DNA from: Ceratorhiza oryzae-sativae
Lineage: Eukaryota > Basidiomycota > Agaricomycetes > Cantharellales > Ceratobasidiaceae
Direction of reading: 5' to 3'
Length of the DNA: 64,000 nt
NCBI GenBank assembly: GCA_030998015.1
Contig: JARWMV010000241.1
Coordinates: 682,001-746,000, forward strand
Under the pieces are notes generated by a model that searched no databases, was not told the origin of the DNA, and saw only the letters and a list, made by a program, of their open reading frames with translations. Position 1 is the stretch's first letter. Every line of letters starts with the position of its first letter. Positions 48,195 to 58,835 of the stretch are shown piece by piece. Made by a program: the position numbers and the translations under genes.

Positions 48195-49950
48195 ATGGGC
48201 TCCAAACGCATCATTGCTGTCTGTGGTTCAACAGGTCAGTCTGCGCGATATCCTTGCGGTTCTGGAAGTTCTGACGTGGTGTGATATCGACGCTTCGCCT
48301 TGTTTAAACGCGTCTGCTTCCCTGGAATGCCCGCCTTTGGTTTGCAGGCACTCAAGGGGGGAGCGTAATAAGCCATCTGCAACGCGACGGCACATTTGCC
48401 ATACGCGCCTTGACCCGGAAACCGTTATCTCCACGAGCAAAAGGTTCGAGTTTTCTCGCTCTCCAACTTAATCAAAGCTGTACTCATTCTTCTGACAGAG
48501 CTCGCGCAATCAGGGATTGAAGTGGTCTATGCCGACTACGACGATCTGGAGAGTCTCATAGCCGCCTTTCGAGGTAGATCTACTCATGATCGCCAAGCGC
48601 CAGCTAGCCCTGATCTTCCTATCTTGTCTAGGCTGTTATGGCGTTTATGGCGTCACCAACTGGTTCGAGGCATTCGAGGGCGAACGCGAGCAAGGCTTCA
48701 ATCTTGTCCGTGCCGCCAAGGCGACCAACATCCAGCATTTTGTCCTGTCGTACGTCCGGCCCGTCGACTCAGATTTTTGCCTATCTGACTTTTTGATGCC
48801 CGAAAATCATTTTCCAAACACCTAATCTCTGACAACCCACATGACTTCGGCTTACAATCATTTAATTATACTCTTGCGGATTTTCGGATAATCGAATCTT
48901 GGGTGTACTACCCTTCGATCAATGGATCGTCTCTGGTGCAGGACGGGCGAGCATTGTGCGCCATTGAGCTGCCCTCAGTCAGAAACCAAGTGAGTATCAT
49001 TCGTGCATTCAGTTCGGCTACGGGGGTGGCTGCCGTGGAAAACTTTTGACGGACGGCGTATTGCCCGCATCGGCTATCAGCCGCCACTCCGTGTTGCCTC
49101 GTGTTCGTTTCCCGGCCAAATCGGACTGACTGTTCTTGTCGCATAGGGCCGACACTAACGACTTCCTAATTGCTTCGGGGATCCCTCGAACGAGCATTTA
49201 CCTTACGTTCTATTATTCCAATATGTTTTTGTTCGACGCAATCCACAAACGCGCAGACGGCGCGCTCCACATGAACTTGCCTTTCCCTACCGACAGTCCA
49301 ATACCTAGCTTAGCAGCATCGGATGTGGGAGGATTCGTGAGTTTAGATTTACTCTTTCGTACGCGTCAATTCATTTTTCGGCATTCTAGGTTCTCGCAGC
49401 ATTTCTTGAACCCTCGAAATGGACTGGACAGGATATGCGACTATGCGCCGAATACATTACCCCGAGGCAATATGCAACGATCTTCGAGGAGGTCTCAGGG
49501 TAAGCTTGTGTTGATGGCAATCAGCCTTTGGGTCATCTCATCGCTGATCGCCCGAACAGAATTCCGGTTCACATACACGAAGTGACCCTGGATGAGTTCA
49601 TGCAGATGGAAGGGAACCCGTATCCATCTGACGTGTGGTCGATGTAAGTTCAGTCGTCCCTTGGAACTCTCACGATCCTCGCTGGGCATGACTTTTGCCC
49701 GCGATCCTTGAGGGCCCTGTCCACGAACATCTTTTTGTTGACTCTTGGGTGTTTCCCTGCTAGATTTCGGTGGTTCCTCGATGGCCAAACACATCACTTC
49801 AACCCAGAAACCGCTGCTCGTATTTTCCCAGAACGACAAACCTGGAGACAGTTTGCATCACAACATATCCAACCAGCGATGCCATCGCCAAGTAGTATGG
49901 AGATAAAGCAAGAGTATATAGTTGAGCATACCGACAGTAGAGTGATATGA
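48195..49950 (+). CDS. NmrA-like NAD(P)-binding family protein
   Basis: The first exon gives MGSKRIIAVCGSTG and splices to TQGGSVISHLQRDGTFAIRA, producing the NmrA-type dinucleotide motif G-S-T-G-T-Q-G-G. Next come LAQSGIEVVYADYDDLESL, GVYGVTNWFEAFEGEREQGF, NLVRAAKATNIQHFVLS, the short exon TGEHCAPLSCPQSETK, then ADTNDFLIASGIPRTSIYLT and a C-terminal half with VGGFVLAAFLEPSKWTGQDM and FEEVSGIPVHIHEVTLDEFM. The motif order fits NmrA/HSCARG proteins, atypical short-chain dehydrogenases that bind NAD(P) and act as redox sensors or reductases. About eight introns, all GT-AG and in phase, are needed; one is about 190 nt. The stop is TGA at 49948-49950. No catalytic Tyr-x-x-x-Lys is obvious, as usual for the family. 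Confidence 0.85.
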
Positions 49951-50195
49951 GACCTTGGGGGGGGGGAAGAGGTTACCAAAAATCATGCCGTTCAGGCTCC
50001 TTTCGTTTTGGGTTTGAGTATATCCCGTTCTTGCAAATCCTGCTCTCGATAGACTCGCTGGTCTTGGCTTTTGTACTATTGTATTTTACCCTGGGTGGAT
50101 GTGATAATAGTCATCAATTGTTGATTCACAACGCAGCAAATCGCGAACAAAATTACAATATAACCGATAATCAAGTACATAAGAACGTCCCGCTT

Positions 50196-51690
50196 TCATC
50201 GCCCGCCACGCTCCTCATCGATGCCAAGAGTTACAACAGGTCCACCAAACCCAGTGGTTGGTTCCTCCCCACCATGAGCAGCGTTGGATCGGTGACGTAA
50301 AGGAACGCCATCACCTATACTCCGGCTATTATTCGAGTGTTGACTATAGTCCTCCTTTTCTATTTCGGGCTCCCGATGATCCTTGCCCAAAAACAAGACG
50401 TTGGGCCTAGTGCCGAGTACCAACCCGACGTTCACAACCCCAGAAAGCCGATAGAGGGCATGGAATACCAGCTGTGCGGTCGCGAGAGCCCTCATTTCGG
50501 GAATCTGAGGGTCTTTGAAGCGATAGTTGCCGGATCCCATCCATCGAACTACTGAGAGCGGCAAGACAAGGATCGTGTAGGCGATCGGGTACCACAACAA
50601 TTTGAAGGCGTCCTCGCGGACGTTCTCTTCGTCCTCTTCTTCGGATAATGCTACTGACGTGCGATCCCCGGCAGTCGGTTCGGTTTGGGGAGGAGTGCGG
50701 TAGAAGCGCACGGAGAAAAGTCCGTCCCCGAGGACTAGATTGCCCCGGAGGAGTAGGTATAGTGGTACGTATACCACTATATTACCCACGCCAGCCACCC
50801 AGAGCCTAATGAGGGGACCACTAAATATTCAAACACTAGCATAAGCCAAGCATACTTACCAAATGTACTCTCCCAGTCGCTTTCCACCATAGTTGGGATT
50901 GACCCAACACCCTGATCTGTTTGTTAGACATCTGAGAATGCACAGTGACCAAAACTGACTTACAAAATGGACCAGGGGTGAAGTAAGTACTCGTGGATGC
51001 GTATGATCCAAAATTGAACGCAAAAACATATACCCAGACAGCCGCAACGATGGTATAGCATACTAGTGGCCGAAAGCCAAGACCCTTGTTGTGGGTAACA
51101 CTCCACAGCGTATAGAGTGTGATCAAGAACGTCCAGATTGAGACGGCACATTCACCGAGGAATTGCAGGCTTCCCTGGACGTTACAGTATCCACCGCAGT
51201 AGACTTGCGTCTCGTTCGCCCACTTCCCGTCCAACATTCCTCCTAGAGCCATGAGTAACTCGCTCAGGAAGAGGTTGATCTGGGTAAACGATCAGTTCAT
51301 TCGACCATTTGATTCAGTGGGAGCGCACATACCATAAAAATATCAATGTATCCAAATGGCTTTGCGCGAAGGGTTGGGCTGGCGCGGCGGTATTTAGCCT
51401 GCTCGAATACATCAGTACGCGATCGAACTCGAGCGAACTCGAGATTACATACCAGAATAATTACAAACAGGGCCAACACGGAGACAAAGCTAATCGCCCC
51501 AGCCTGCGCTGAAAACTATAGATATTTACAGTTTGAATCGGCCGTTCAACATCAGAAAGTCTGAACTTACTGCGAGGCCAATAGCCTGGCCAGCAGTAAG
51601 GCACGTGTGGCAGACCGGCCTCTGCCCAAATTGACTCTGTAGGTCCCACTGAGATTGGGGGGCATGGCTGTCACAATCTACAGGACCCAT
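50196..51690 (-). CDS. Seven-transmembrane receptor-like protein (fungal GPCR, cAMP-receptor/glucose-sensor type)
   Basis: Start MGPVDCDSHAPQSQWDLQSQ at 51690 gives a short extracellular N-terminus with Cys residues, then hydrophobic helices: AGAISFVSVLALFVIILVC, INLFLSELLMALGGML, GECAVSIWTFLITLYTLWSV, PLVCYTIVAAVWVYVFAFNF, VAGVGNIVVYVPLYLLLRG, LLWYPIAYTILVLPLSVVRW and LATAQLVFHALYRLSGVVNV. That makes seven spans. An acidic loop (LSEEEDEENVRED) lies between spans 5 and 6, and a hydrophilic tail of ~60 residues is cytoplasmic. The pattern fits fungal class E-like receptors signalling through G proteins, and CGGYCNVQG between spans 2 and 3 has the expected extracellular Cys. Several short introns are GT-AG and in phase. 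The ligand is unknown. Confidence 0.78.
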
Positions 51691-51968
51691 CGAGTGTGGG
51701 GAGGGGGGGTTAGAGGGATAGATAATTGCTGCGACTTGATGTGGGTCATTTTATGAAAGGATCAGCGCCAGGAACGGGAAGTATCACTTTGGTTGATCAG
51801 AACGTTGGGGGCGATGCAAGTCATACACAAAAACAACGTAACGCGTCAAAGCTGTGCACGCCAGGGGTAGGATAAGTCGATATATAAAGTGGTATAAAAC
51901 ATAGGAACTATATGAAAAATATAGTAGTCAAACATTCAGTCTAGTGAAAGCCAGTGCTGATCAAATCT

Positions 51969-52354
51969 TTAGTAACCGACTCGACGCTCTTCATATTTAG
52001 AGATGATCCACCTGTTGCCGAACCAATCACGAATCGCTCATACAACCGGAATAGACGGCACTCACCAGGCATGGATTACTCCAGGGATCCAGCCGAGGAC
52101 CCACAGAAGGATATTGATGAGCACATCCGCGGAGCAACCACGTTCTGAAATAAATGCGTATCAGATCTCTGTCCCCTGTTACAGCAATGGCCTTTCACGC
52201 ACTCATAAAGACTGGCAGCGGTGGCACGAGTCTAAAGTAAAGCCACAGCAGTAACGATCAGCGCCCGGATCAACATGGTGGTCAATACAATCACTCACAG
52301 TGCGATGAAATACAGAATAACATCGCTGGTTGAGGACGGAGGGCGGTTGGCCAT
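51969..52354 (-). CDS. PMP3: Pmp3-type small plasma membrane proteolipid (UPF0057), 68 aa
   Basis: Four small exons (52299-52354, 52203-52231, 52066-52144, 51969-52011) join exactly to 68 residues and a TAA stop. Start MANRPPSSTSDVILYFIALL is followed by the signature VPPLPVFMKRGCSADVLINI, the second membrane span LLWVLGWIPGVIHAWWII, and the tail SKYEERRVGY. Pmp3 proteins are two-span proteolipids that modulate membrane potential and salt tolerance in yeast. The typical length is 55-75 residues, so the gene looks complete and functional. A TATA-like TTTAAATA lies about 80 bp upstream. All introns are GT-AG, 54-67 nt. Because the exons are 29-79 nt, no single reading frame reveals this gene. 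Confidence 0.9.
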
Positions 52355-52745
52355 CGCCGAGCTTGGATTTGCAGTGGGGAGGGTAGGTTGGGTAGCAGGG
52401 GGGGGAGTGGGGCAGTGAGGCGACAGCGGCGGTCGTATTTAAACTCACAGCGGGATGACGTGAAAGGTGCCGTGAAGCAGAAATAGCATTTCCGTACACT
52501 TCGGTCACGTCATCAGCAGCACCGCCACAGGTGCAGTCGGGCCCGTTCGCCACTGAGCTTGGCAGCTGCGGATCCTCCAGAAACGCTTCGGAGCATAGCA
52601 AAACAGTGCTGTTGCGCATGGAATACTATGTAATGCCGTTGGTAAGCATATGACGCGCATATACCGATGGAATGGATCCGATGTCGCTTGCGACTCACAT
52701 GCGAGCAGAGCTCAAAACACCTTACGAGCATGGTCCAAACGTCTT

Positions 52746-53315
52746 TTACCAACTACAAAACATGTAAATTACCATTTCACGTACAACATGAGTCACGCTG
52801 GTACCGCACCCGGCTATCGCCAATACACCCACCTTCTCTCCGGGTTGAAGGTTTTGGAGGAGTGTCGACTCAGCATAGGTGATACTTGTTACGAGCGTGT
52901 GCCGTCCACGGGTCGTCTCAAGCATGAGGAGCTCTCGAGAGTTTGGCACCTCTTCCCAGTGAGTAGCGTTTGGCCGGGCCGTCACAAAGCGTAGCTGGAG
53001 GGGTGGCACCGAGTGTCTGCGTGGACGCCGACGGTAGCGACACACTTCAAACCAAGCGCATGGGGAACTGTTTGTACGAGATGATGGTTCCGCCCAAGGA
53101 AACGACACCTCATGATTGATCACAAAAACTAGCTTTTGCACGGGGCGGTGGCCAAGCGTGGGAGAACGAAGATATAGCAACGAACCATTGCTCCTCGAGA
53201 CAAACGTCTCGGCGAACGATGGAGCGCGAACGGAAATGGTTTCGAGCCTGCGCTCATGGGAGCGGCAAAAATATTGTGCATAATTGAGAATGATGTGGAT
53301 AATTTCGGTCGGCAA
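52746..53315 (-). CDS. F-box-like fungal protein of unknown function
   Basis: The frame opens with LPTEIIHIILNYAQYF, the F-box-like helix of a fungal family. It continues with LLYLRSPTLGHRPVQKLVFV, SSPCAWFEVCRYRRRPRR, LQLRFVTARPNATHWEEV and a C-terminal beta-rich part (LQPGEKVGVLAIAGCGTSVT), ending at 52746. I remember similar uncharacterised Agaricomycete proteins with this order. There is no in-frame ATG in the exon. One possible solution is a 4-nt coding exon (ATGG at about 53385) followed by a GC-AG intron ending TTTCTAG at 53325, giving MDLTPLPTEII, but the donor (gcaacc) is weak. About 190 residues are visible. Confidence 0.6.
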   Translation of the reverse strand: MPTEIIHIILNYAQYFCRSHERRLETISVRAPSFAETFVSRSNGSLLYLRSPTLGHRPVQKLVFVINHEVSFPWAEPSSRTNSSPCAWFEVCRYRRRPRRHSVPPLQLRFVTARPNATHWEEVPNSRELLMLETTRGRHTLVTSITYAESTLLQNLQPGEKVGVLAIAGCGTSVTHVVREMVIYMFCSW

Positions 53316-54007
53316 TGGTGTTAAATCTAGAAATGCTTGTAGTATCAGCCGAGAGCGGTCAGGTGCGGGTTGCCATTGTGTCCGCGGGGCCCGCGACGGT
53401 CCGAGGCCGGAACTGAAACCGAAAATATATATATGAATATGACAGCTTTGTTCAACGTCAAGTCCAGCAAACTCGCCTGTTTGTTTCTTCGTTGTGTTCT
53501 ATATGGCTGCGAATATAAGGTGTTCCGCTGTTCGAGCACGAGGGAGTACGGAGGAAAGACGTCTGGGCGACTCGGCATTGTTCAGAGGCCCAGCTCGGTT
53601 TGGGTTCATCTCCCCAACAGGAGAAATTACTTGTGGAAGCACGAGAGGCAAAAGTTCAGAGTAGACCAACTTATACACGAACTCGTCAGGGGCTCAGAAG
53701 CATTTGATACTTCGGCGGAGCCCATGCATCATGGTGGCTCGGGAAGGGGGGATGGGATTTGACAATAACAACGGCGCACTGCGGCTCCACAAAAACTCTC
53801 AGGAAGCTAGCGTGGATGCAATTTTGATGTAGAACGTCTATGACGTGCTAGGTCCCGGTCAAGGAGCAAAGAACTTTGAGAGGGCGATCCAGACCGGGTC
53901 CATAGAGGTCTAACATCACAAAACACTTGGAGCAGAGGCGTGTCCGACAAATCATGATTACTAGAGGGGGTCTACGTTATATTACAATTACAATAGAAAG
54001 TGATCTA
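53316..54007. other. 0.7 kb without a supported gene
   Basis: A 130-codon plus-strand frame (53370-53762) shows no family features. The first 70 bp may hold the 5' end of the F-box-like gene. Confidence 0.4.
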
Positions 54008-55529
54008 CTATGGGAAAGCAAATCCGTTCCAAAGTCTGAGCAAGGCTCTTGCTGGGCTAAGCTCATGAGGAACTATGACGATCCCAGCAAGACCACGCCG
54101 AAGCCAAGCGTCCATCATCATCGCCGCAGGGAGCATAGTCCACACCAACATCCATGATTTCATGAACCAGTGGTGGAACCTTGAAACTTTAGCGGTGCCA
54201 GTTGTATGAGCCCGAGAATGTCCGTTTATTGCTGATCCATTTTCCTTGTGCGAGTTCTTGCCTTCTTGATCTAGTCCAAGGGCCGATTCGATCGTCATGC
54301 CTACTCCTTGGATCAGAAAGTAGCCCGTGACTCGACGTAGATCCATCCCTTGCCCCATGCCCCACATGCCCAAGTCATGTAGAAGTCCTGACATCAAAAA
54401 AATGCCCATGATGCCGCCTACGCGCAGACCAACCAAACTCATCCGACCTTCCTTCCGCGTCCTTTTCTCGGTGGAGTACCGTCATGGGACGACAGGCTTT
54501 GTGCAACTTCGTCTATAGCCTCGCCAAGATGTTTGCCTACAGCCATCCCAGGCTTCCCCCCAGAAGCGGAAAAGTTTCGTTTGAACACGGCGTGCCATCT
54601 GTTCGACCAAAAGTCTCGGATAGAGGTTGAATGGAGAGGGTTGTCAAATAGCGGGGGCCAGTCTTTTTTCAGAGAGGAGGCTGGTAAAGAATATGGAGAG
54701 ATTGATGGGGGAAGCCACGTCAGGGGAGCAGCCAGTAAGACGATTAAACAGTGGACGGCCGACATTGCGTTCATGATGACTAGCCCCATCCCAAAATTCA
54801 AAATGAGTGCTCCGAGATATGGGTGTGGTAGACGGATGGAATAGTTGCTCGTAACAGCAAAGGTATCCCGGAATATAGTGTCTCCTTGGGGGAGGCCGAG
54901 TGTGCCAACATTGGCGAATAACGCATGCAGGATGTCGAGGTAGAATGTGTGTTTGAGTGACACCAAGAGTGTATCGGTATAGAATTGGAGGTGCGAGCCA
55001 TCGCGACGTGGGTCCTCTGGAATGTGGTGTGAGCCGTGGTTATTCCAGTGCTGTGTAAAGGGTTAGAGTCTAGAGTGAAGGATGAAAACAAAAGAACTAT
55101 AGACTCGCCAAGCATCTCGTATCGGCCAGATAACCGAACGCGTTCGCTGCACAACTTCCGCAAAGGGCCGAGTCTTTCGAGCAGGCCGGTTGGCCGTCGT
55201 ATTTCGGTGGCTCGCTCAAGCTCACAAGCTCAACGAGCTTCATGAATATAGTGAACCCCACAGAACACATCCCAAAGTTGTACGTGTTAAACCAAGGGTC
55301 GGAAAACGCATAGTTAGTGCACAAGTACCAGACAGACTCGAGTGCGATTGGGATAAACCAGAGCCGAAAATGAAACAAACGGGGGTTCACTGTCATATAG
55401 GAAGCCAGCAAGACGCATGCCATGCAAATGAGGAAGGGCCTCAATGCCATTTCTTGTCGGGTCGTGGGCTGGAGGAAAATGTTCAAATGGATGAGACGAG
55501 GCTGGAGAGTCACTTACATCTGGACCCAT
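54008..55529 (-). CDS. Wax-synthase-like membrane-bound O-acyltransferase, copy B
   Basis: Mini-exon 1 encodes MGPD (ATG at 55527-55529). Exon 2 (PTTRQEMALRPFLICMACVL onward) ends DTRCL, and the third part runs HWNNHGSHHIPEDPRRDGSH to LLRLWNGFAFP at 54008. The MBOAT_2 signature is intact (TSIRDFWSNRWHAVF; FLMSGLLHDLGMWGMGQGMD, with the catalytic-type His). The intron after DTRCL (55051-55108) has a GC donor (gcgagt), whereas copy A has GT at the same place. Frame is lost by one base near 54447, where GRGRKV stops and GRMSLVGLRVGG continues in another frame. One more G in the minus-strand AAGG restores it. Because the residues on both sides are well conserved, I take this as a sequence error. 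Substrate is probably an alcohol or a terpenoid. Confidence 0.82.
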
Positions 55530-56223
55530 TGCAACCAAGCTGGTCTAATGTATACCTGTTTATGTTTTACACTAGCAAGTAATTCAATCAATAGCTTTAT
55601 AGAGTACTGCTCGCTCGATGGTCGTTGTATCAGAGATTGGTGACGGCGAGTTGAAAGCACTACGTCAGGGCCATCAGCCAAATCTTTATTTAGGCGCTAG
55701 CGTTTTCAGCGCATACATGCAGTCCTTGAGGCCACAGAAACCAAACCTGAATGTTCCGGAGGCAGCTGAGCCATTTCAACGACCCCGGCCGGGTACGGGT
55801 TTGCTTTGGGCGGCTTATGTTATTGGATCACAGGTCTGATGCATATATAACAGGAGCCCAACGGAGTAACAGATGCCTTGAACTTATGAAAGCTATGCTA
55901 TCCCGGCTGCCGAGGCGGAGGTTTCGGCAGGGTGAGCGAAAGAGTGTACCTCGGATTTCCGTACTGCACCGTTGCCCAGGCAGTGCAGGCGTAGCTTTGA
56001 AAGGATAAAGGTAAAGCCGTTCAGGGGTTGCATTCCTGTGATAACGGATTTGGTTTGCAAATCTCATGAACGTGTTTAGACTAGAAATATCAATATACAT
56101 TAGAACCTTATGCAATCAATAAAGAGTCCAATGTCTATACGACAACACCGTGAAGCATCAGAGGAAAAGTAGACTGCTCGAAAGCTCAAACCAAGGCCTT
56201 AAAAAGCCAATGTTTGGGCAAGC
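55530..56223. other. 0.7 kb spacer between the tandem MBOAT genes
   Basis: No coding or RNA feature is recognised. It must contain the promoter of copy B and the 3' flank of copy C, both on the minus strand. Confidence 0.45.
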
Positions 56224-57626
56224 TCAAACAACGTGGACGCCAAACAACCGCAAAAGCCACCTCGTTGGGCTCACACTAAAAGGCAAAAGCTGGAATGTGC
56301 CGCGAACGAGGTGCAACAGCCCGCGACGCGCCCAGGCGTCAACCATGAATGTTGCCGGAACCACAATCCAAAATGCTGCCCAGGCTTTCATCAAATACTC
56401 GTTCAGCTTGGTGATCCGCTTCAAGTACTCTGGCTTTTTAGGGTATCCTGCGATGGATGCTCTCAAAGTGATTTTTTGAGAATCCTCGTTGTCGGTATGC
56501 TCGATCCAAATGTCGATGTCAAACGTCTTTTCGAGAACAACGATGATGCCCTGAAGGACGAAATAACTCGTCACATGGGAGAACACCATCCCTTGCCCCA
56601 AACACCACATTGCCAGATCATGGAACAGGCCTGATGCAAGGAAAGCGCCCAACACGGCGCCGATACCATCTCCGATCTTCCAGCCCAACTCCCCTCCGGT
56701 AGCCCAAAATCCTCTACGGAGGACAGAATGCCATTGATACGACCAAAAATTGTGCACCGAGGTCGCGTGTAGTGGATTTCCAAAAAGCGGAGGCCATGAC
56801 TTGGCTGGTTCTGAAAAGAGGGGCGCCAGGAGGAGTGTTATGAATGTGTGGATAGCAGAGAGTATGTGATAGGCTCCCAGCCCGGCCAAGGTGGAAGTAA
56901 ACACGGCGGTGAAAACCCGAGGAACGGGGATAAAGCGTAATGGAAAAGGGAGATGAGTTGAGATGAAGATAGTGCCGCCGGATGACGTCCCTAGGGTGCC
57001 GACTTGTGCGATCGCGGTAAAAACAACATCGGCCAGTAGGGCGTGTTTGAGGAACTGCCGAAGAGTGCCAATCTCAAAATGGAAGAGTGACGATGTATCT
57101 CTGGTCTCAGGCGGGACATGAAAGTCATGTCCAAAATCCCAGGACTACCGAGAGATTAGTCGGACGAGATGGCCGTCAGAAGGAAACAGAAGCTCACCGA
57201 ACCGCGAAGGTCAAACGAATAGTCAATCGCATCCCATAGCTGCCTGAATGAGAGCAACTTGGACCTTGGACATTCCTTTTCTGACTTTCGTTTCAAAGGG
57301 CGCATTAGAGTCCAATGTCAACAAGTTTCATCACGAGATGGCAACCAGCACCTCCAAGGAAGAAGTTCCAGGCGTTGAGGCGAGGATCCTGGAGAGCATA
57401 GCTCGTGCAAGTCTCCCAGCAAGCGAATATAGCAAGAATCACGAATGGGTGCCGATAGCGAAATAGACGTGTGTTGCTGGCGTAGTAAACTGTGACTAGA
57501 TATATTGTTGATGGGACCAAGAGAGCGTATATGGTGAGTGGGCGCCTGGATTCAACCTAGGCCGATAGTCAGTTCAAGATGCCAAAAAAGGATAGTAATA
57601 GAACCAATTCAACTTACATCTGGCAT
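56224..57626 (-). CDS. Wax-synthase-like membrane-bound O-acyltransferase, copy C
   Basis: Mini-exon 1 encodes MPD (ATG at 57624-57626). Exon 2 begins VESRRPLTIYALLVPSTIYL. The following segments are RSKLLSFRQLWDAIDYSFDL, SWDFGHDFHVPPETRDTSSL and a long last exon with TSVHNFWSYQWHSVLRRGFW and FLASGLFHDLAMWCLGQGM, ending LLRLFGVHVV at 56224. Family signature and membrane spans match copies A and B, but similarity is lower. Frame is lost near 57308, where KLVDIGL stops; one more C gives LLMRPLKRKSEKECP in frame, again best explained as an assembly error. Copies B and C are in tandem on the same strand, 0.7 kb apart. All three share the tiny first exon. Confidence 0.8.
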
Positions 57627-57767
57627 GGTCGCTGTGGAAAGGCAAGGATGTGCGCCAACGTGCAAGGAAACGGCGCGTCTTGAACGTGGTTGATCGGTCC
57701 TGTTGACAAGACGGCTCGCCGTCACAAACAAGCGCCGTTTGATCAACCGCGTAAATTGAACTTCCCT

Positions 57768-58764
57768 ATGGCTCAGCACTCGAATTTTGACCGTCGACGA
57801 ATAAATGGGCCAGAATCAGCTCTCACCCCATATTCGAGGAGCAGGCTGAACCTCTCACGCGACTGGTTCGCACATCTCGAAAAAATGACGAAATTCGGCC
57901 AATATGTGAGTGCTTGCTGTACATCCCCAAGTGTGCTCCTTAACTGGGTGATTATAGTTTTGCAACTAGGACTCGTGAGCCAAGCAAATGGCTCGGCATA
58001 TATCGAGACTGAAAAGACCAAAATCGCGGTTGCAGTGTGAGTGTGCCATCGAGCCCTTTCCAGTTCATTCTGACTCACTTTGACAGTTACGGCCCGCGAG
58101 AAATAAAAGCAGGTTCGGCATACAATGAAACAGGTCGCCTCAAGGTGGAAGTCAAATTCTCGCCTTTTGCGTGTATACAAAGGCGAGCTCCTATACGTGT
58201 ACACCCGTCGTATCCTCGCCCGTTTTCCTTTCACTAACATCAGTCCCATACACAGGACGCAGAATCCCCGAGTCTAGCTTCCCAAATCCACCAATCCATT
58301 TTGCCATCTGTCCGACTCGATTTATTCCCTAAATCTCAAATAGACATCTATGTTCACATCCTCGAAATCGATGGGATCGAGTCTGGTGTAGGGGCGGGAG
58401 CGACGGCTGCTAGTGCTGCGTTGGCCGACGCGGGAATTGAAATGTTGGGGTTAGCGATTAGCTGTACAACTGCGATCGTCGAGGGGCAGGTGCTAATAGA
58501 CCCGAATGGAGAGGAGGCTACCGCGGCCAAGGGGCTTGTGATGGTTACTTGCCTTCCTGCACTAGGGACGGTTACGAATATTGTTCAAACCGGTCTGGTT
58601 AGCGCAGACAAGGTCATCGAGGTAAGTGGCGTATATTCTTTCCAAATGGCATACCTAAACAAGTCTTGTAGTGCATGAATATCTGCACAAAGCAATGCGA
58701 AGACATTCATTTTGTAGTCGCCCAGTCGCTCTTAGAATCAGTCCAAGCACGAAATCAAAAATGA
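57768..58764 (+). CDS. MTR3: Exosome complex subunit Mtr3 (RNase PH fold)
   Basis: Mtr3 is one of the six RNase-PH-like ring subunits of the RNA exosome, which processes and degrades RNA in nucleus and cytoplasm. The start MAQHSNFDRRRINGPESALT matches fungal Mtr3 (RRRINGPE). Further features: KNDEIRPIF joined over intron 57906-57957 to LQLGLVSQANGSAYIETEKT, AVYGPREIKAGSAY, LKVEVKFSPFA, RRAPIR, QIHQSILPSVRLDLFPKS, AASAALADAGIEMLGLAISC and LPALGTVTNIVQTG, ending QSLLESVQARNQK. Frame is lost at CCCC 57826-57829. One more C changes LTPYSRSRLN into LTPIFEEQAEPLTR and makes intron 1 spliceable in phase (ATA T|TT). Without it the essential subunit would be truncated, so I consider the base missing from the assembly. 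Confidence 0.88.
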
Positions 58765-58835
58765 ATCTATTGAAACACCATTATTATTGTGTTCTATCAA
58801 TTGATCCACTCAGGTATAATGAGTCTCTGGCTCTT

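Noticed and set aside
53370..53762. 130-codon plus-strand frame
   Set aside because: No recognisable motif; it covers the likely 5' region of the F-box-like gene on the other strand.
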